Source: Ruminococcaceae bacterium UBA5904
GTDB lineage: Bacteria > Bacillota > Clostridia > Oscillospirales > Acutalibacteraceae
Assembly (NCBI GenBank): GCA_002431305.1
Contig: DJEG01000122.1
Coordinates: 1-31,367 of the forward strand
Length of the DNA: 31,367 nt
Direction of reading: 5' to 3'
Positions 8,026-15,726 of the stretch are shown here, one piece after another. Positions within the stretch are counted from its first letter, which is position 1. Each line of letters starts with the position of its first letter. The notes under the pieces are model-generated. The model made no database searches, was not told where the DNA came from, and worked only from the letters and a program-made list of their open reading frames with translations. A program made the translations under genes and the position numbers.

Positions 8026-9525
8026 TTAAGGATTTTCAGCTGCAGGCTTTTCCTCTGATTCTGAGGATGAGAGCATGTGCTCGTTTCTTCTCTTCATAAG
8101 CTCCTCCTGGATGGGAACAAGCTTTTTCTTTGAGAGAGGATAGATTATTGTCAGTATTAAGATAAGCGAGTAAACGACTGCGGGAACTATAGTACAGATT
8201 CTGTAGATATTATGTCCGACAGTTCCCTTTGCCGTAGAAACGGTATCCTTAACCTTATCTGAATATCCCGTCTTTTTAAGAAGCTGCATTCCGCCCGAAT
8301 CCGCAACAGTCTGACCGAGCTTTCTCGCGAATGTATAAACTGCATAAATCGCGCTTTCGTTCTTTGTATGCGTTACATATTCCTGATAGTCGATAACGTC
8401 CATAACGATAGCCCAGTTCGTGATGCTCATGAACGAATATCCGAGTCCCGTGAGCGCCTGCATTACAAAGTATATGGGAGCCGAGGGGAGGAATACCGCG
8501 TTGAAAATACTTGCAAGAGAAGCGAGAGTAAGTCCGAAAACACAAAGTTCTTTCTTTCCGAATTTTTCAACAAGTTTCGGAACGAACAGAATTAGAGCCG
8601 CCATAGGCGCGTATGTGCACAGAGTGTTGACAACCGAGAGGTCGGAGTTGCCGAAAAAATTCTTGAAAAGATACTGGTTGAATGAGCCGTACTGCAGCAG
8701 ACCGCTGATTAATATTCCCGAAACGGTAACGGTGAGAAACGGAATACTTTTAAACAGTGAGCCGTATGTGCGTTTAACGTCAATTTTCTTTTTCTCTGTC
8801 GGTGACTTGACTCGCTCTTTTGTCGACTTGTAGCAGACGAGATACATTATCGCCGATACTACGCCGAAGAATACCGCGAGGTAAAACGCTTTTGTTCCGT
8901 TGAATGAGGATGAAACCGTAGCACCGGACGCATCCTTAACCTTATCGTAAATAATCATCTGACCGATAAGCGTTACGGGAGCGCCCCCGACTCCTCCGCC
9001 TATTGAACGGAATGTCGACAGGAGAGTTCTGCCCTTGGGGTCGTCGGTTATAACGGACGCAAGCGAACCGTACGGGATGTTCATTCCCGTATAGAGCATG
9101 CCGAACGCCGTATAAGTTATATATGCGAATACGAGCAGAACGATGTAATTGCTTATAAATTTGTTGATTCCAAGAAAACAGAGTATCGTTGAAATTCCGA
9201 GCGGAATCGAAACAAATTTTATGTAGGGTCTGAATTTACCCTGCGGTTTCGGTGCGCGAGAATCGACGATAAGTCCCCACAGCGGGTCGTTTATTGCGTC
9301 CCACAGGCGCGTTACGAGAAAGAGAACCGTAATGTCGTTATAAACTTTTGCGGCGTTATAGCCGACCATAAGGCTGTCCGTGTAAAAAACTTTCAGATAT
9401 GTTGAAATAAAAGTCAGCACGAGCAGATTTCCTATGTCTCCGAACATGTAGCCGAGTCCCTCGCGTATGCCTATCGCGTTTGGATGCTTCATGGCGGGAG
9501 GCGTTGGAGTTTTTTTGATTTTCAT
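8026..9525 (-). CDS. GPH-family (MelB-like) sugar:cation symporter
   Basis: Integral membrane transporter of the glycoside-pentoside-hexuronide:cation symporter family within the MFS fold. It is expected to bring a glycoside into the cell with Na+ or H+. Family hallmarks are the N-terminal GYMFGDIGNLL, the acidic motif LWDAINDPLWGLIVD, and an RTLLSTFRSIGGG cytoplasmic loop. About twelve hydrophobic segments cover the 499 residues, the usual length, and the C-terminal tail is charged and Glu/Ser-rich. TCGGAGGT lies upstream of the ATG at 9525. It is transcribed towards the GH35 gene and away from the HAD gene. The neighbours suggest a galactoside or amino-sugar disaccharide as cargo, but this is inference. 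Confidence 0.9.
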   Translation of the reverse strand: MKIKKTPTPPAMKHPNAIGIREGLGYMFGDIGNLLVLTFISTYLKVFYTDSLMVGYNAAKVYNDITVLFLVTRLWDAINDPLWGLIVDSRAPKPQGKFRPYIKFVSIPLGISTILCFLGINKFISNYIVLLVFAYITYTAFGMLYTGMNIPYGSLASVITDDPKGRTLLSTFRSIGGGVGGAPVTLIGQMIIYDKVKDASGATVSSSFNGTKAFYLAVFFGVVSAIMYLVCYKSTKERVKSPTEKKKIDVKRTYGSLFKSIPFLTVTVSGILISGLLQYGSFNQYLFKNFFGNSDLSVVNTLCTYAPMAALILFVPKLVEKFGKKELCVFGLTLASLASIFNAVFLPSAPIYFVMQALTGLGYSFMSITNWAIVMDVIDYQEYVTHTKNESAIYAVYTFARKLGQTVADSGGMQLLKKTGYSDKVKDTVSTAKGTVGHNIYRICTIVPAVVYSLILILTIIYPLSKKKLVPIQEELMKRRNEHMLSSSESEEKPAAENP

Positions 9526-9567
9526 ACATATACCTCCGAAGTGTTGAAGAAAAAAAAGTGCTTTTAT

Positions 9568-9596
9568 ATTTTATATTTTTTTTGAGTATATGTCAA
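9568..9596 (-). promoter_or_regulatory. Strong sigma-A promoter for the symporter gene
   Basis: On the minus strand a perfect TTGACA (9591-9596), 17 bases, and TAAAAT (9568-9573). The transcript would have a leader of about 35 bases. Confidence 0.75.
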
Positions 9597-9605
9597 TCGA
9601 TTTTG

Positions 9606-9617
9606 TGTAAATTTACA
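9606..9617. promoter_or_regulatory. Perfect 12-bp palindrome, candidate operator
   Basis: TGTAAATTTACA is exactly self-complementary. It lies almost exactly midway between the -35 boxes of the two divergent promoters (nine bases from each), a place where one dimeric regulator could control both. No regulator gene is seen in the window. Confidence 0.45.
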
Positions 9618-9625
9618 TTTTTATC

Positions 9626-9654
9626 TTGATATGTATTTTTATATTTGTTAAAAT
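9626..9654 (+). promoter_or_regulatory. Sigma-A promoter for the HAD gene
   Basis: TTGATA (9626-9631), 17 bases, TAAAAT (9649-9654), about 23 bases before the start codon. The -10 is identical to that of the divergent symporter promoter. Confidence 0.7.
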
Positions 9655-9676
9655 TAAGAAGAGGAGCTGAGATTCG

Positions 9677-10534
9677 ATGAACAGTAAGCCTATTTTTGCT
9701 ATAATGTACGACTTTGACAGAACATTGTGTCCCAAGGATATGCAGGAATATCAATTTATTCCGTCACTCGGAATGAAAGCAGAAGATTTTTGGAGTGTCG
9801 CAAATAACTACGCATATGAGCACAATATGGATAAAATAAACGCTTATATGTATATTATGATAAAAAAATCAAGAGAATTAGGTCTCAGTCTTACGAGAGA
9901 CAAAATTGTCGGATGCGGTGAAAATATCGAGTTATTCCCGGGAGTCGCAGAATGGTTCAGCCGTCTTAATCAATTCGGAGAAGATCACGGCGTACAGGTT
10001 GAACATTACGTCCTGTCCTCCGGGCTTAAGGAGATAATCGAGGGTTCGGTTATCGGAAAATGCTTTAAGCAGATATACGCAAGCGAGTTTTTATATGACG
10101 ATTCCGGAAATGCCGTTTTTTCAAAATCCGTCGTAAATTACACATCAAAAACACAGTTCGTATACAGAATTAACAAGGGCGTTTTCGATGTATCGAACGA
10201 TTATGATTTAAACCGCTCTACGCTCGAAAGCGACAGAAGAGTACCGTTTCAGAACATGCTGTATATAGGCGACGGACTTTCGGATGTCCCGTGTATGAAG
10301 ATGGTTAAAGCGTACGGAGGTCACTCAATCGCTGTGTACAAGGATGACTCGGGCAAGGCCCTTGTTGACGATCTTCTCTACCACGACAGGGTCGATTACA
10401 TATATCCGACAGACTATACGGAGAATTCAGGAATAGATATGACGGTTAAAAATATGATACGCATTGCCGCCGTCGAGCATAAGCTCAGCTGTGAGCATTC
10501 CCGTCAGTGCGCTCTAATAAATAAAATAATATAA
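9677..10534 (+). CDS. HAD-superfamily phosphatase
   Basis: Cytoplasmic phosphohydrolase of the haloacid dehalogenase superfamily, close in pattern to phosphoserine-phosphatase-like proteins. Motif I is YDFDRTLCPKD with nucleophile D12 and general acid D14; motif II is VLSSGLKEII; motif III/IV is YIGDGLSDVPCMK. An alpha-helical cap lies between motifs I and II (about 20-95). The substrate is unknown; its shared control region with the sugar symporter suggests a sugar phosphate. GAGGAG precedes the ATG. There is no clear terminator after it, and a separate promoter follows before the next operon. Confidence 0.82.
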   Translation: MNSKPIFAIMYDFDRTLCPKDMQEYQFIPSLGMKAEDFWSVANNYAYEHNMDKINAYMYIMIKKSRELGLSLTRDKIVGCGENIELFPGVAEWFSRLNQFGEDHGVQVEHYVLSSGLKEIIEGSVIGKCFKQIYASEFLYDDSGNAVFSKSVVNYTSKTQFVYRINKGVFDVSNDYDLNRSTLESDRRVPFQNMLYIGDGLSDVPCMKMVKAYGGHSIAVYKDDSGKALVDDLLYHDRVDYIYPTDYTENSGIDMTVKNMIRIAAVEHKLSCEHSRQCALINKII

Positions 10535-10549
10535 AGATTTAAATATTTG

Positions 10550-10578
10550 TTGCAGTAATTATTAGTTTGATGTATAAT
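10550..10578 (+). promoter_or_regulatory. Promoter of the four-gene carbohydrate operon
   Basis: TTGCAG (10550-10555), 17 bases, perfect TATAAT (10573-10578), about 33 bases before the first start codon. Confidence 0.6.
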
Positions 10579-10611
10579 ATTTGCGGAAATTTTTAATTTG
10601 GAGGGGCTAAC

Positions 10612-11442
10612 ATGGCTTTACCTGTTGCATTGCAGTTTTATTCAGTACGAGACGAGGCGGAGAAAGATTTCTTCGGAACTCTTGAGAAAATAAAGGATAT
10701 GGGATATCAGGGCGTCGAATTTGCCGGACTTTTCGGACATTCTCCCGCTGAAATTAAAAAAGAGTGCGAGCGTATCGGAATCACTCCGATTTCGGCTCAC
10801 GTACCGCTTGACGATATGATAGCGGATATCGAGGGTACCGTTAAGACATATAAGGAGATAGGATGCGAATATATTGCCGTTCCGTATGTTACCGAGGAGC
10901 GCAGACCCGGTGCGGAAAAATTCGGCGAAACCGTTGAATATATTAAGAAAATAGGCGAAGAATGCAATAAAAACGGCATGACTCTGCTTTATCACAATCA
11001 TGATTTCGAATTTAAGAAAATTGACGGCGAATACGGTCTCGACATGCTTTACAGACTTGTAAGCGCGGATCTTTTAAAGACAGAACTTGACGTTTGCTGG
11101 GTAAATGTCGGAGGCGAGAATCCCGCGGATTTCGTTCTTAAATATTCCGGCAGGGCTCCCGTTGTTCATCTTAAGGATTTTGTTATGAAGGGTAAGGACA
11201 AGCCTAAGAAACTTTACGACCTTATCGGAATTGACGACGAATCCGGTGAGGAAGAGGACGAGGACGTATTCAGCTTTAAGCCCGTAGGTTACGGCGTACA
11301 GGACATGCCCTCTATTCTCGACGCTTCAGTAAAAGCCGGAGCAAAGTGGGTCGTAGTCGAGCAGGATCAGCCCGACAAGGGAAATACGCCCATGAACGCA
11401 GCGAAAATGAGCCGTGATTATCTTAAAAAATTAGGCTGGTAA
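10612..11442 (+). CDS. Sugar phosphate isomerase/epimerase-like TIM barrel (AP_endonuc_2 family)
   Basis: Xylose-isomerase-like TIM barrel. Members isomerise or epimerise sugars, dehydrate keto-inositols, or (in newly described pathways) cleave 3-keto-glycosides. The barrel begins at once (PVALQFYSVRDEAEKDF), with GYQGVEFAG on strand 2. The expected metal ligands are present: E158/D160 in TELDVCWV, H186 in VVHLKDF and E250 in WVVVEQDQP. Residues about 204-220 form a very acidic insert (DDESGEEEDEDVF) in a surface loop. At 276 residues it has family length and no signal peptide. GGAGGGG precedes the ATG. It heads the operon, 22 bases before the Gfo/Idh/MocA gene, a very common pairing for these two families. 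Confidence 0.85.
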   Translation: MALPVALQFYSVRDEAEKDFFGTLEKIKDMGYQGVEFAGLFGHSPAEIKKECERIGITPISAHVPLDDMIADIEGTVKTYKEIGCEYIAVPYVTEERRPGAEKFGETVEYIKKIGEECNKNGMTLLYHNHDFEFKKIDGEYGLDMLYRLVSADLLKTELDVCWVNVGGENPADFVLKYSGRAPVVHLKDFVMKGKDKPKKLYDLIGIDDESGEEEDEDVFSFKPVGYGVQDMPSILDASVKAGAKWVVVEQDQPDKGNTPMNAAKMSRDYLKKLGW

Positions 11443-11464
11443 TAAATTCGGAGGATATTTGTTT

Positions 11465-12721
11465 ATGAAAAAAGATACATGCAGAATGGCTGTTATCGGT
11501 CTGGGCGGACGCGGTCACAGTATGATGGAAATACTTATGAATGTTCCGGGTGTTCATGTCGTTGCTGTTTGCGACGTTATAGAGGAAAGACTGGACGCGG
11601 GGCTGAAAACTGCAAAAGAGCGCTGCGCGGAAGGATATGACGTTCATGCATATTCAGATTATCACGAAATGCTAGAAGTCGAAGATTTAGACGGAGTATA
11701 TGTTGCGACAACGTGGATTACGCATATTCCAATTTCGATAGATTGTATGAAAGCAGGTCTTAACGTCGGCGTTGAGGTCGGCGGAGCGGCTTCGATTGAG
11801 GAGTGCTGGTCGCTTATCAGAACTTCAAAGGAAACGGGCAAGTTCTGTATGCTTATGGAAAACTGTTGTTACGATAAAAAGGAAATGACTGTTTATAATA
11901 TGGTTAAACAGGGTATTTTCGGTGAGATTGTTCACTGCGAGGGCGGTTACCGTCACGATTTGAGAGACGAGATTGTTTTAGGCAGAGAGAACAAGCACGG
12001 CAGACTCGTTAATTTTATGCACAGAAACGGCGAGCTTTATCCTACGCATGAAATAGGACCTATCGCAAAACTTTTGAAAATAAATAAAGGAAACAGATTT
12101 GTTTCTCTCGTTTCCGTTGCGAGCAAGCAGAGAGGACTCAACGAGTGGATTAAGAACGTAAAGGGCGAGGATTATGACCTTTACGGATATGATTTTAAGT
12201 GCGGAGACGTTGTTACGACTATACTTAAATGCGCAAACGGCGAGACCGTAACTATTAATCACGACTGCTCTCTCCCGAGACCGTATTCACGCGAGTATAC
12301 GGTTCAGGGTACAAAAGCCGTATTCAAAGAAGCTCCCGACGACGGCAACGGCAGTATATATATCGACGGAGTTTCCCCGCAGCATAAGTGGGAGGATTTT
12401 AATGAGAAATACGCAGACAAGTATCTTCATCCTCTTTGGAAAAAATACGATGCGGAGAAAATCAAGGCGGGTCACGGCGGAATGGATTATCTTATTCTCC
12501 TCGCTCTTGCCGACAGTATTATGAATGAGACGAAGCCTCCCATTGATACTATTGACACTGCGACATGGATGGCTATTACCGCACTTTCCGAGCAGAGCGT
12601 CGCACTGGGCGGTACCGCGGTCGCATTTCCCGACTTTACGAACGGAATGTGGATAAACAGAGATAACGACTTTGACAGGAACGATATCTGTCTTGACGAT
12701 ATCTGCGAAGAATGCTTTTAA
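11465..12721 (+). CDS. Gfo/Idh/MocA-family NAD-dependent enzyme, GH109-like
   Basis: N-terminal Rossmann domain (MAVIGLGGRGHS, dinucleotide binding; VCDVIEERL) and a C-terminal Gfo/Idh/MocA sheet domain. Features shared with GH109 alpha-N-acetylgalactosaminidases are the MENCCYDKKEM block, GGYRHDLRDE and YPTHEIGPIAKLLKINKGNR; GH109 enzymes cleave glycosides using bound NAD by oxidation, elimination, hydration and reduction. The best reading is a GH109-like glycosidase or a related glycoside 3-dehydrogenase; sequence alone cannot separate these. No Tat or Sec signal is present, whereas many GH109 enzymes are exported. An in-frame TTG at 11459 is only 4 bases from the GGAGG, so the ATG at 11465 (10 bases away) is chosen. 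It is co-transcribed with the genes on both sides. Confidence 0.82.
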   Translation: MKKDTCRMAVIGLGGRGHSMMEILMNVPGVHVVAVCDVIEERLDAGLKTAKERCAEGYDVHAYSDYHEMLEVEDLDGVYVATTWITHIPISIDCMKAGLNVGVEVGGAASIEECWSLIRTSKETGKFCMLMENCCYDKKEMTVYNMVKQGIFGEIVHCEGGYRHDLRDEIVLGRENKHGRLVNFMHRNGELYPTHEIGPIAKLLKINKGNRFVSLVSVASKQRGLNEWIKNVKGEDYDLYGYDFKCGDVVTTILKCANGETVTINHDCSLPRPYSREYTVQGTKAVFKEAPDDGNGSIYIDGVSPQHKWEDFNEKYADKYLHPLWKKYDAEKIKAGHGGMDYLILLALADSIMNETKPPIDTIDTATWMAITALSEQSVALGGTAVAFPDFTNGMWINRDNDFDRNDICLDDICEECF

Positions 12722-12737
12722 TTTCGGAGGATAATAA

Positions 12738-13676
12738 ATGAGTTATTATATAGGCGTCGACGGAGGCGGTACGAAGACCGCATATGCATTGTTTGACGAA
12801 AATAAAAATATGCTTTCAGTTGTTAAGACAAAGGGAAGCAATCATGAGAATTTAGAGGGATCGTTTGAGGAAGCGTGCGATATCCTTATGGAGGGTATCA
12901 CAAATCTTCTTTTGGAGAATAAATTAAAACTCGGAAATATCGACGGAATTCTTATGGGACTTGCTGGAATCGACCATCAGTTCCAGCATGACGCTATGTT
13001 CTCGATTCTTTCGAATCAGGGACTTAAAAATTTTGAAATATACAACGACGGTTTTATCGTAACAAAGGCGGGTTCTCCCGACGGTACGGGCATAGGTTAC
13101 AACTGCGGAACGGGCACTTGCTGTAACTCGATTGATTCGAGAGGTCACATGCTCCAGGTCGGCGGTTTCGGCGAACTTTCCGGCGACAGCGGAAACGGAT
13201 ACTGGATAGCCGAACGCGCATTCAGAATTGTTTATTTCGACGTTGTATTACAGGCTCAAAAGTCGCTTCTTACAAAACTTTTCTTTGAGAAATTCGGCGT
13301 TAACGACAAAGACGGCGTTCTCTCGATTATTCCTAAATTCGAAAACGAGAATACTAAGGACGAGATATGCAGGGGACTTACAGATATATTCTTTGAGGCT
13401 TCGTTTATGGGCGATAAACCCGTATTGAAAGTTATAGACGAAATGGCTGAAACGGGATCGGACTTTATCTGCGCTCATTTGAAACAGCAGGTGTTTGACA
13501 GCGATGTCGTAAACGTTGTTCTTTCTGGTTCGATGCATGTAAAACTTCCCAATGATATTTACGTAAACGCATTAAAAGAAAAGTGCGAGACAAAATCGGG
13601 CAGAAAGTTAAACTTTATAAAGCTTAATGCAGCTCCCGTTACCGGATGCATTAACTGGCTTTTGGAAAGCAAATAA
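12738..13676 (+). CDS. BadF/BadG/BcrA/BcrD-type ATPase, probable N-acetylhexosamine kinase
   Basis: ASKHA-fold sugar kinase. The phosphate-1 motif is YIGVDGGGTKTAYAL at the N-terminus, phosphate-2 is GIGYNCGTGTCC, and the adenosine motif is VVLSGSMHVK. GGFGELSGDSGNGYWI is the segment typical of GlcNAc-kinase-like members. It is expected to phosphorylate an amino sugar such as GlcNAc or GalNAc released in the cytoplasm, using ATP; the exact sugar is inferred from the GH109-like neighbour. At 312 residues it matches the family. TCGGAGGA lies before the ATG, 16 bases after the previous stop. Confidence 0.82.
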   Translation: MSYYIGVDGGGTKTAYALFDENKNMLSVVKTKGSNHENLEGSFEEACDILMEGITNLLLENKLKLGNIDGILMGLAGIDHQFQHDAMFSILSNQGLKNFEIYNDGFIVTKAGSPDGTGIGYNCGTGTCCNSIDSRGHMLQVGGFGELSGDSGNGYWIAERAFRIVYFDVVLQAQKSLLTKLFFEKFGVNDKDGVLSIIPKFENENTKDEICRGLTDIFFEASFMGDKPVLKVIDEMAETGSDFICAHLKQQVFDSDVVNVVLSGSMHVKLPNDIYVNALKEKCETKSGRKLNFIKLNAAPVTGCINWLLESK

Positions 13677-13711
13677 ACACAGGAAAAAAATACACGAAAG
13701 GATTGATATAA

Positions 13712-15007
13712 ATGAAAGAAATTAATGTAACCGTAATCGGTTCGGGCAGTACGTATTGTCCCGAGCTTGTAGACGGTTTCATCAAAAGACAGGAGTCTCT
13801 TAAAATTAAGAGACTTGTATTAATGGATATCGACGACAGAAAGAGAACTATTGTCGGCAGTCTCTGCGAGAGAATGATAAAAAAAGCGGGTATGGACACG
13901 GAAGTTATCATGACCGACGATCTTGATTCCGCCCTTGTCGGTGCGGATTTCGTTGTTACCCAGATAAGAGTCGGTAAACTCCACTGTCGTTATCTTGACG
14001 AAACAATACCCATTAAGTACGGTCTTATCGGACAGGAGACGACGGGTATCGGCGGATTCTTCAAGGCTTTGAGAACCATTCCGGTTATCGGAAACATCTG
14101 CAAGAAGATGGAGGAGATATGCCCCGACGCTTGGCTTATCAATTTTACTAATCCATCGGGTATCGTTACCGACTTCGTTCTTAACAATACAAAAGTTAAG
14201 TGCATGGGTCTGTGCAATGTTCCTATTGATATGATTGACGACGCCAAAGAGGCTGTCGGTCAGGACGCGGAAATTACATATCTCGGACTTAACCATTTAA
14301 GCTGGATTACCTCCGTAAAGAAAGACGGCAAGGAGTGCCTTTACGATTTGTTCGACGAGGGCTACGCTCCCAAGGTTATGGCTAACATTCACGACGACGG
14401 TTTTGATGTTGAGTGCCTTAAAGCTGTCGGCGGTATTCCGTCATCATACTTACAGTATTACTATTGCAGAGACGCTAAGGTTAAGCATCTTAAAGAGGAT
14501 CTTAAGTGCCGTGCGCAGGTTTGCATGGAGATTGAGGAACAGCTTCTTAAAATGTATCAGGATGAGGAGCTTTGCGTAAAGCCCGCGCTTCTTGATAAGA
14601 GAGGCGGACATAAGTATTCGCTTGCGGCTTGTTCGCTTATTGATTCGATTGCAAATGATAAGAATGATGTTCACGTTGTCAATATTCTTAATAACGGCAC
14701 TCTTCCGTTTATGGATGACGACGATGTAGTCGAGATCGCGGCTGTTATCGGCAAGGACGGTGCAAAGCCTGTACCCGTAAGCCATACTTGGACAAGACAC
14801 ATGGAAGGACTTATGAAGGTTGTTAAGGAGTATGAGAAATATACCGTTATCTCGGCTATGAACGGCGACGACGAGGCAGCTCTCAACGCTTTGATGATTC
14901 ATCCTCTTGTCGGCGACTATGACAGAGCGTTCAAGTGCTACTATGAGATGAAACAGGCTCACATGGAGTACCTTCCTCAGTTTTGGAGAAAAGACGATAA
15001 AAAATAA
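13712..15007 (+). CDS. Glycoside hydrolase family 4 (6-phospho-beta-glucosidase type)
   Basis: GH4 enzymes hydrolyse glycosides, usually 6-phosphorylated, through NAD+-dependent oxidation at C3 and need Mn2+. The Rossmann motif is VTVIGSGSTYCPELV; IGQETTGIGG and LINFTNPSG are family signatures; C168 in GLCNVP and H195 in LGLNHLSW match the metal ligands. The pattern fits the LicH/CelF-like 6-phospho-beta-glucosidase branch better than alpha-galactosidase (MelA), with CNVP where CNNP or similar is usual. At 431 residues it is full length. It needs a phosphorylated substrate, yet no PTS gene is in the window; the operon's kinase could supply phosphate. It is the last gene of the operon and a terminator follows. 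Confidence 0.88.
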   Translation: MKEINVTVIGSGSTYCPELVDGFIKRQESLKIKRLVLMDIDDRKRTIVGSLCERMIKKAGMDTEVIMTDDLDSALVGADFVVTQIRVGKLHCRYLDETIPIKYGLIGQETTGIGGFFKALRTIPVIGNICKKMEEICPDAWLINFTNPSGIVTDFVLNNTKVKCMGLCNVPIDMIDDAKEAVGQDAEITYLGLNHLSWITSVKKDGKECLYDLFDEGYAPKVMANIHDDGFDVECLKAVGGIPSSYLQYYYCRDAKVKHLKEDLKCRAQVCMEIEEQLLKMYQDEELCVKPALLDKRGGHKYSLAACSLIDSIANDKNDVHVVNILNNGTLPFMDDDDVVEIAAVIGKDGAKPVPVSHTWTRHMEGLMKVVKEYEKYTVISAMNGDDEAALNALMIHPLVGDYDRAFKCYYEMKQAHMEYLPQFWRKDDKK

Positions 15008-15017
15008 ATACCGATAA

Positions 15018-15067
15018 ACGGGGATTGCGGTAATTCCCGCAGAAAACTGCGATTCCGTGTATTTTTT
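15018..15067 (+). terminator. Probable terminator of the carbohydrate operon
   Basis: 15018-15030 can pair with 15047-15058 (with a bulge and several G-U pairs), followed by six T residues at 15062-15067. A smaller competing stem (15027-15040) exists in the loop. Confidence 0.6.
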
Positions 15068-15111
15068 CAGGGTCGCGGTTTTTTATAAATAAAATTTAGG
15101 AGTGATTAATT

Positions 15112-15666
15112 ATGAGAAAAAATTTCGGAGCTAAACCCGTTCTTTATCCCATGCCTGTTATGATAATCGGCACTTATGACGAGAACGGCATTGCAAATGC
15201 AATGAATGCCGCATGGGGCGGTATCGTCGGCGGTAAGGAAATAATAATCAGTCTCGGCAGTCATAAAACCACCGAGAATATGAAGAAGACAAATGCTTTT
15301 ACCGTAAGTATGGCGGATGTTGCTCACACTGCCGAATGTGATTATGTAGGTGTTGTTTCTGCAAACGACGACGGTGATAAGATGAAGAAAGCGGGATTTT
15401 CTACAGTTAAAAGTGAGTTTGTAAACGCTCCTGTTATAAATGAGCTTCCTCTTACTCTCGAGTGCAAATTAAAATCAATTCTCGACGGCGGACTTTATTT
15501 AGGCGAGATTGTCAACATCTCGGCTGATGAGAGCATATTGGGTTCCGACGGGGAAGTTGACCTTGATAAATTCAAACCCATAACCTTCGACCCGATTCAC
15601 GACGGATATTACGCGCTCGGCGAAAAGGTCGGAACTGCTTTTTCGGATGGTAAGAAACTTAAATAA
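15112..15666 (+). CDS. Flavin reductase-like (flavoredoxin) FMN-binding split-barrel protein
   Basis: Small FMN-binding protein of the flavin_reductase-like/flavoredoxin family, likely an electron carrier or flavin reductase in an anaerobe. The N-terminus PVLYPMPVMIIGTYDENGIANAMNAAW is the typical first strand pair (shown here as PVLYPMPVMIIG and GIANAMNAAW), followed by ISLGSHKTTENMKKTNAFTV, where the S/T-rich loop binds FMN phosphate. GIHC-type or iron-sulfur cysteines are absent. Its 184 residues fit the family. AGGAG precedes the ATG. It follows the carbohydrate operon's terminator, so it probably has its own transcript, although no clear promoter is seen in the 45 bases between. Confidence 0.85.
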   Translation: MRKNFGAKPVLYPMPVMIIGTYDENGIANAMNAAWGGIVGGKEIIISLGSHKTTENMKKTNAFTVSMADVAHTAECDYVGVVSANDDGDKMKKAGFSTVKSEFVNAPVINELPLTLECKLKSILDGGLYLGEIVNISADESILGSDGEVDLDKFKPITFDPIHDGYYALGEKVGTAFSDGKKLK

Positions 15667-15675
15667 AACGCTCGT

Positions 15676-15705
15676 TTTCGGGCGAAGCGCCGGCTCCGCC
15701 CGAAA
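15676..15705 (+). terminator. GC-rich intergenic hairpin, possible terminator
   Basis: A perfect 9-base stem (TTTCGGGCG at 15676-15684 with 15697-15705) and an inner AGC/GCT pair. No T run follows, so it may be an RNA-stabilising or attenuating hairpin between the flavoredoxin and the membrane protein rather than a full terminator. Confidence 0.4.
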
Positions 15706-15726
15706 CTTATGAGAGGAATATGTACT

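Noticed and set aside
9677..10534. Calling the HAD protein phosphoserine phosphatase SerB
   Set aside because: HAD motifs are clear, but length, cap region and sugar-gene context do not support serine synthesis.
14450..14962. 170-codon open frame antisense to the GH4 gene
   Set aside because: Shadow of the GH4 coding strand with no recognisable domain or promoter.
15676..15705. Strong hairpin as a definite rho-independent terminator
   Set aside because: No T run follows on the plus strand; kept only as a low-confidence terminator.
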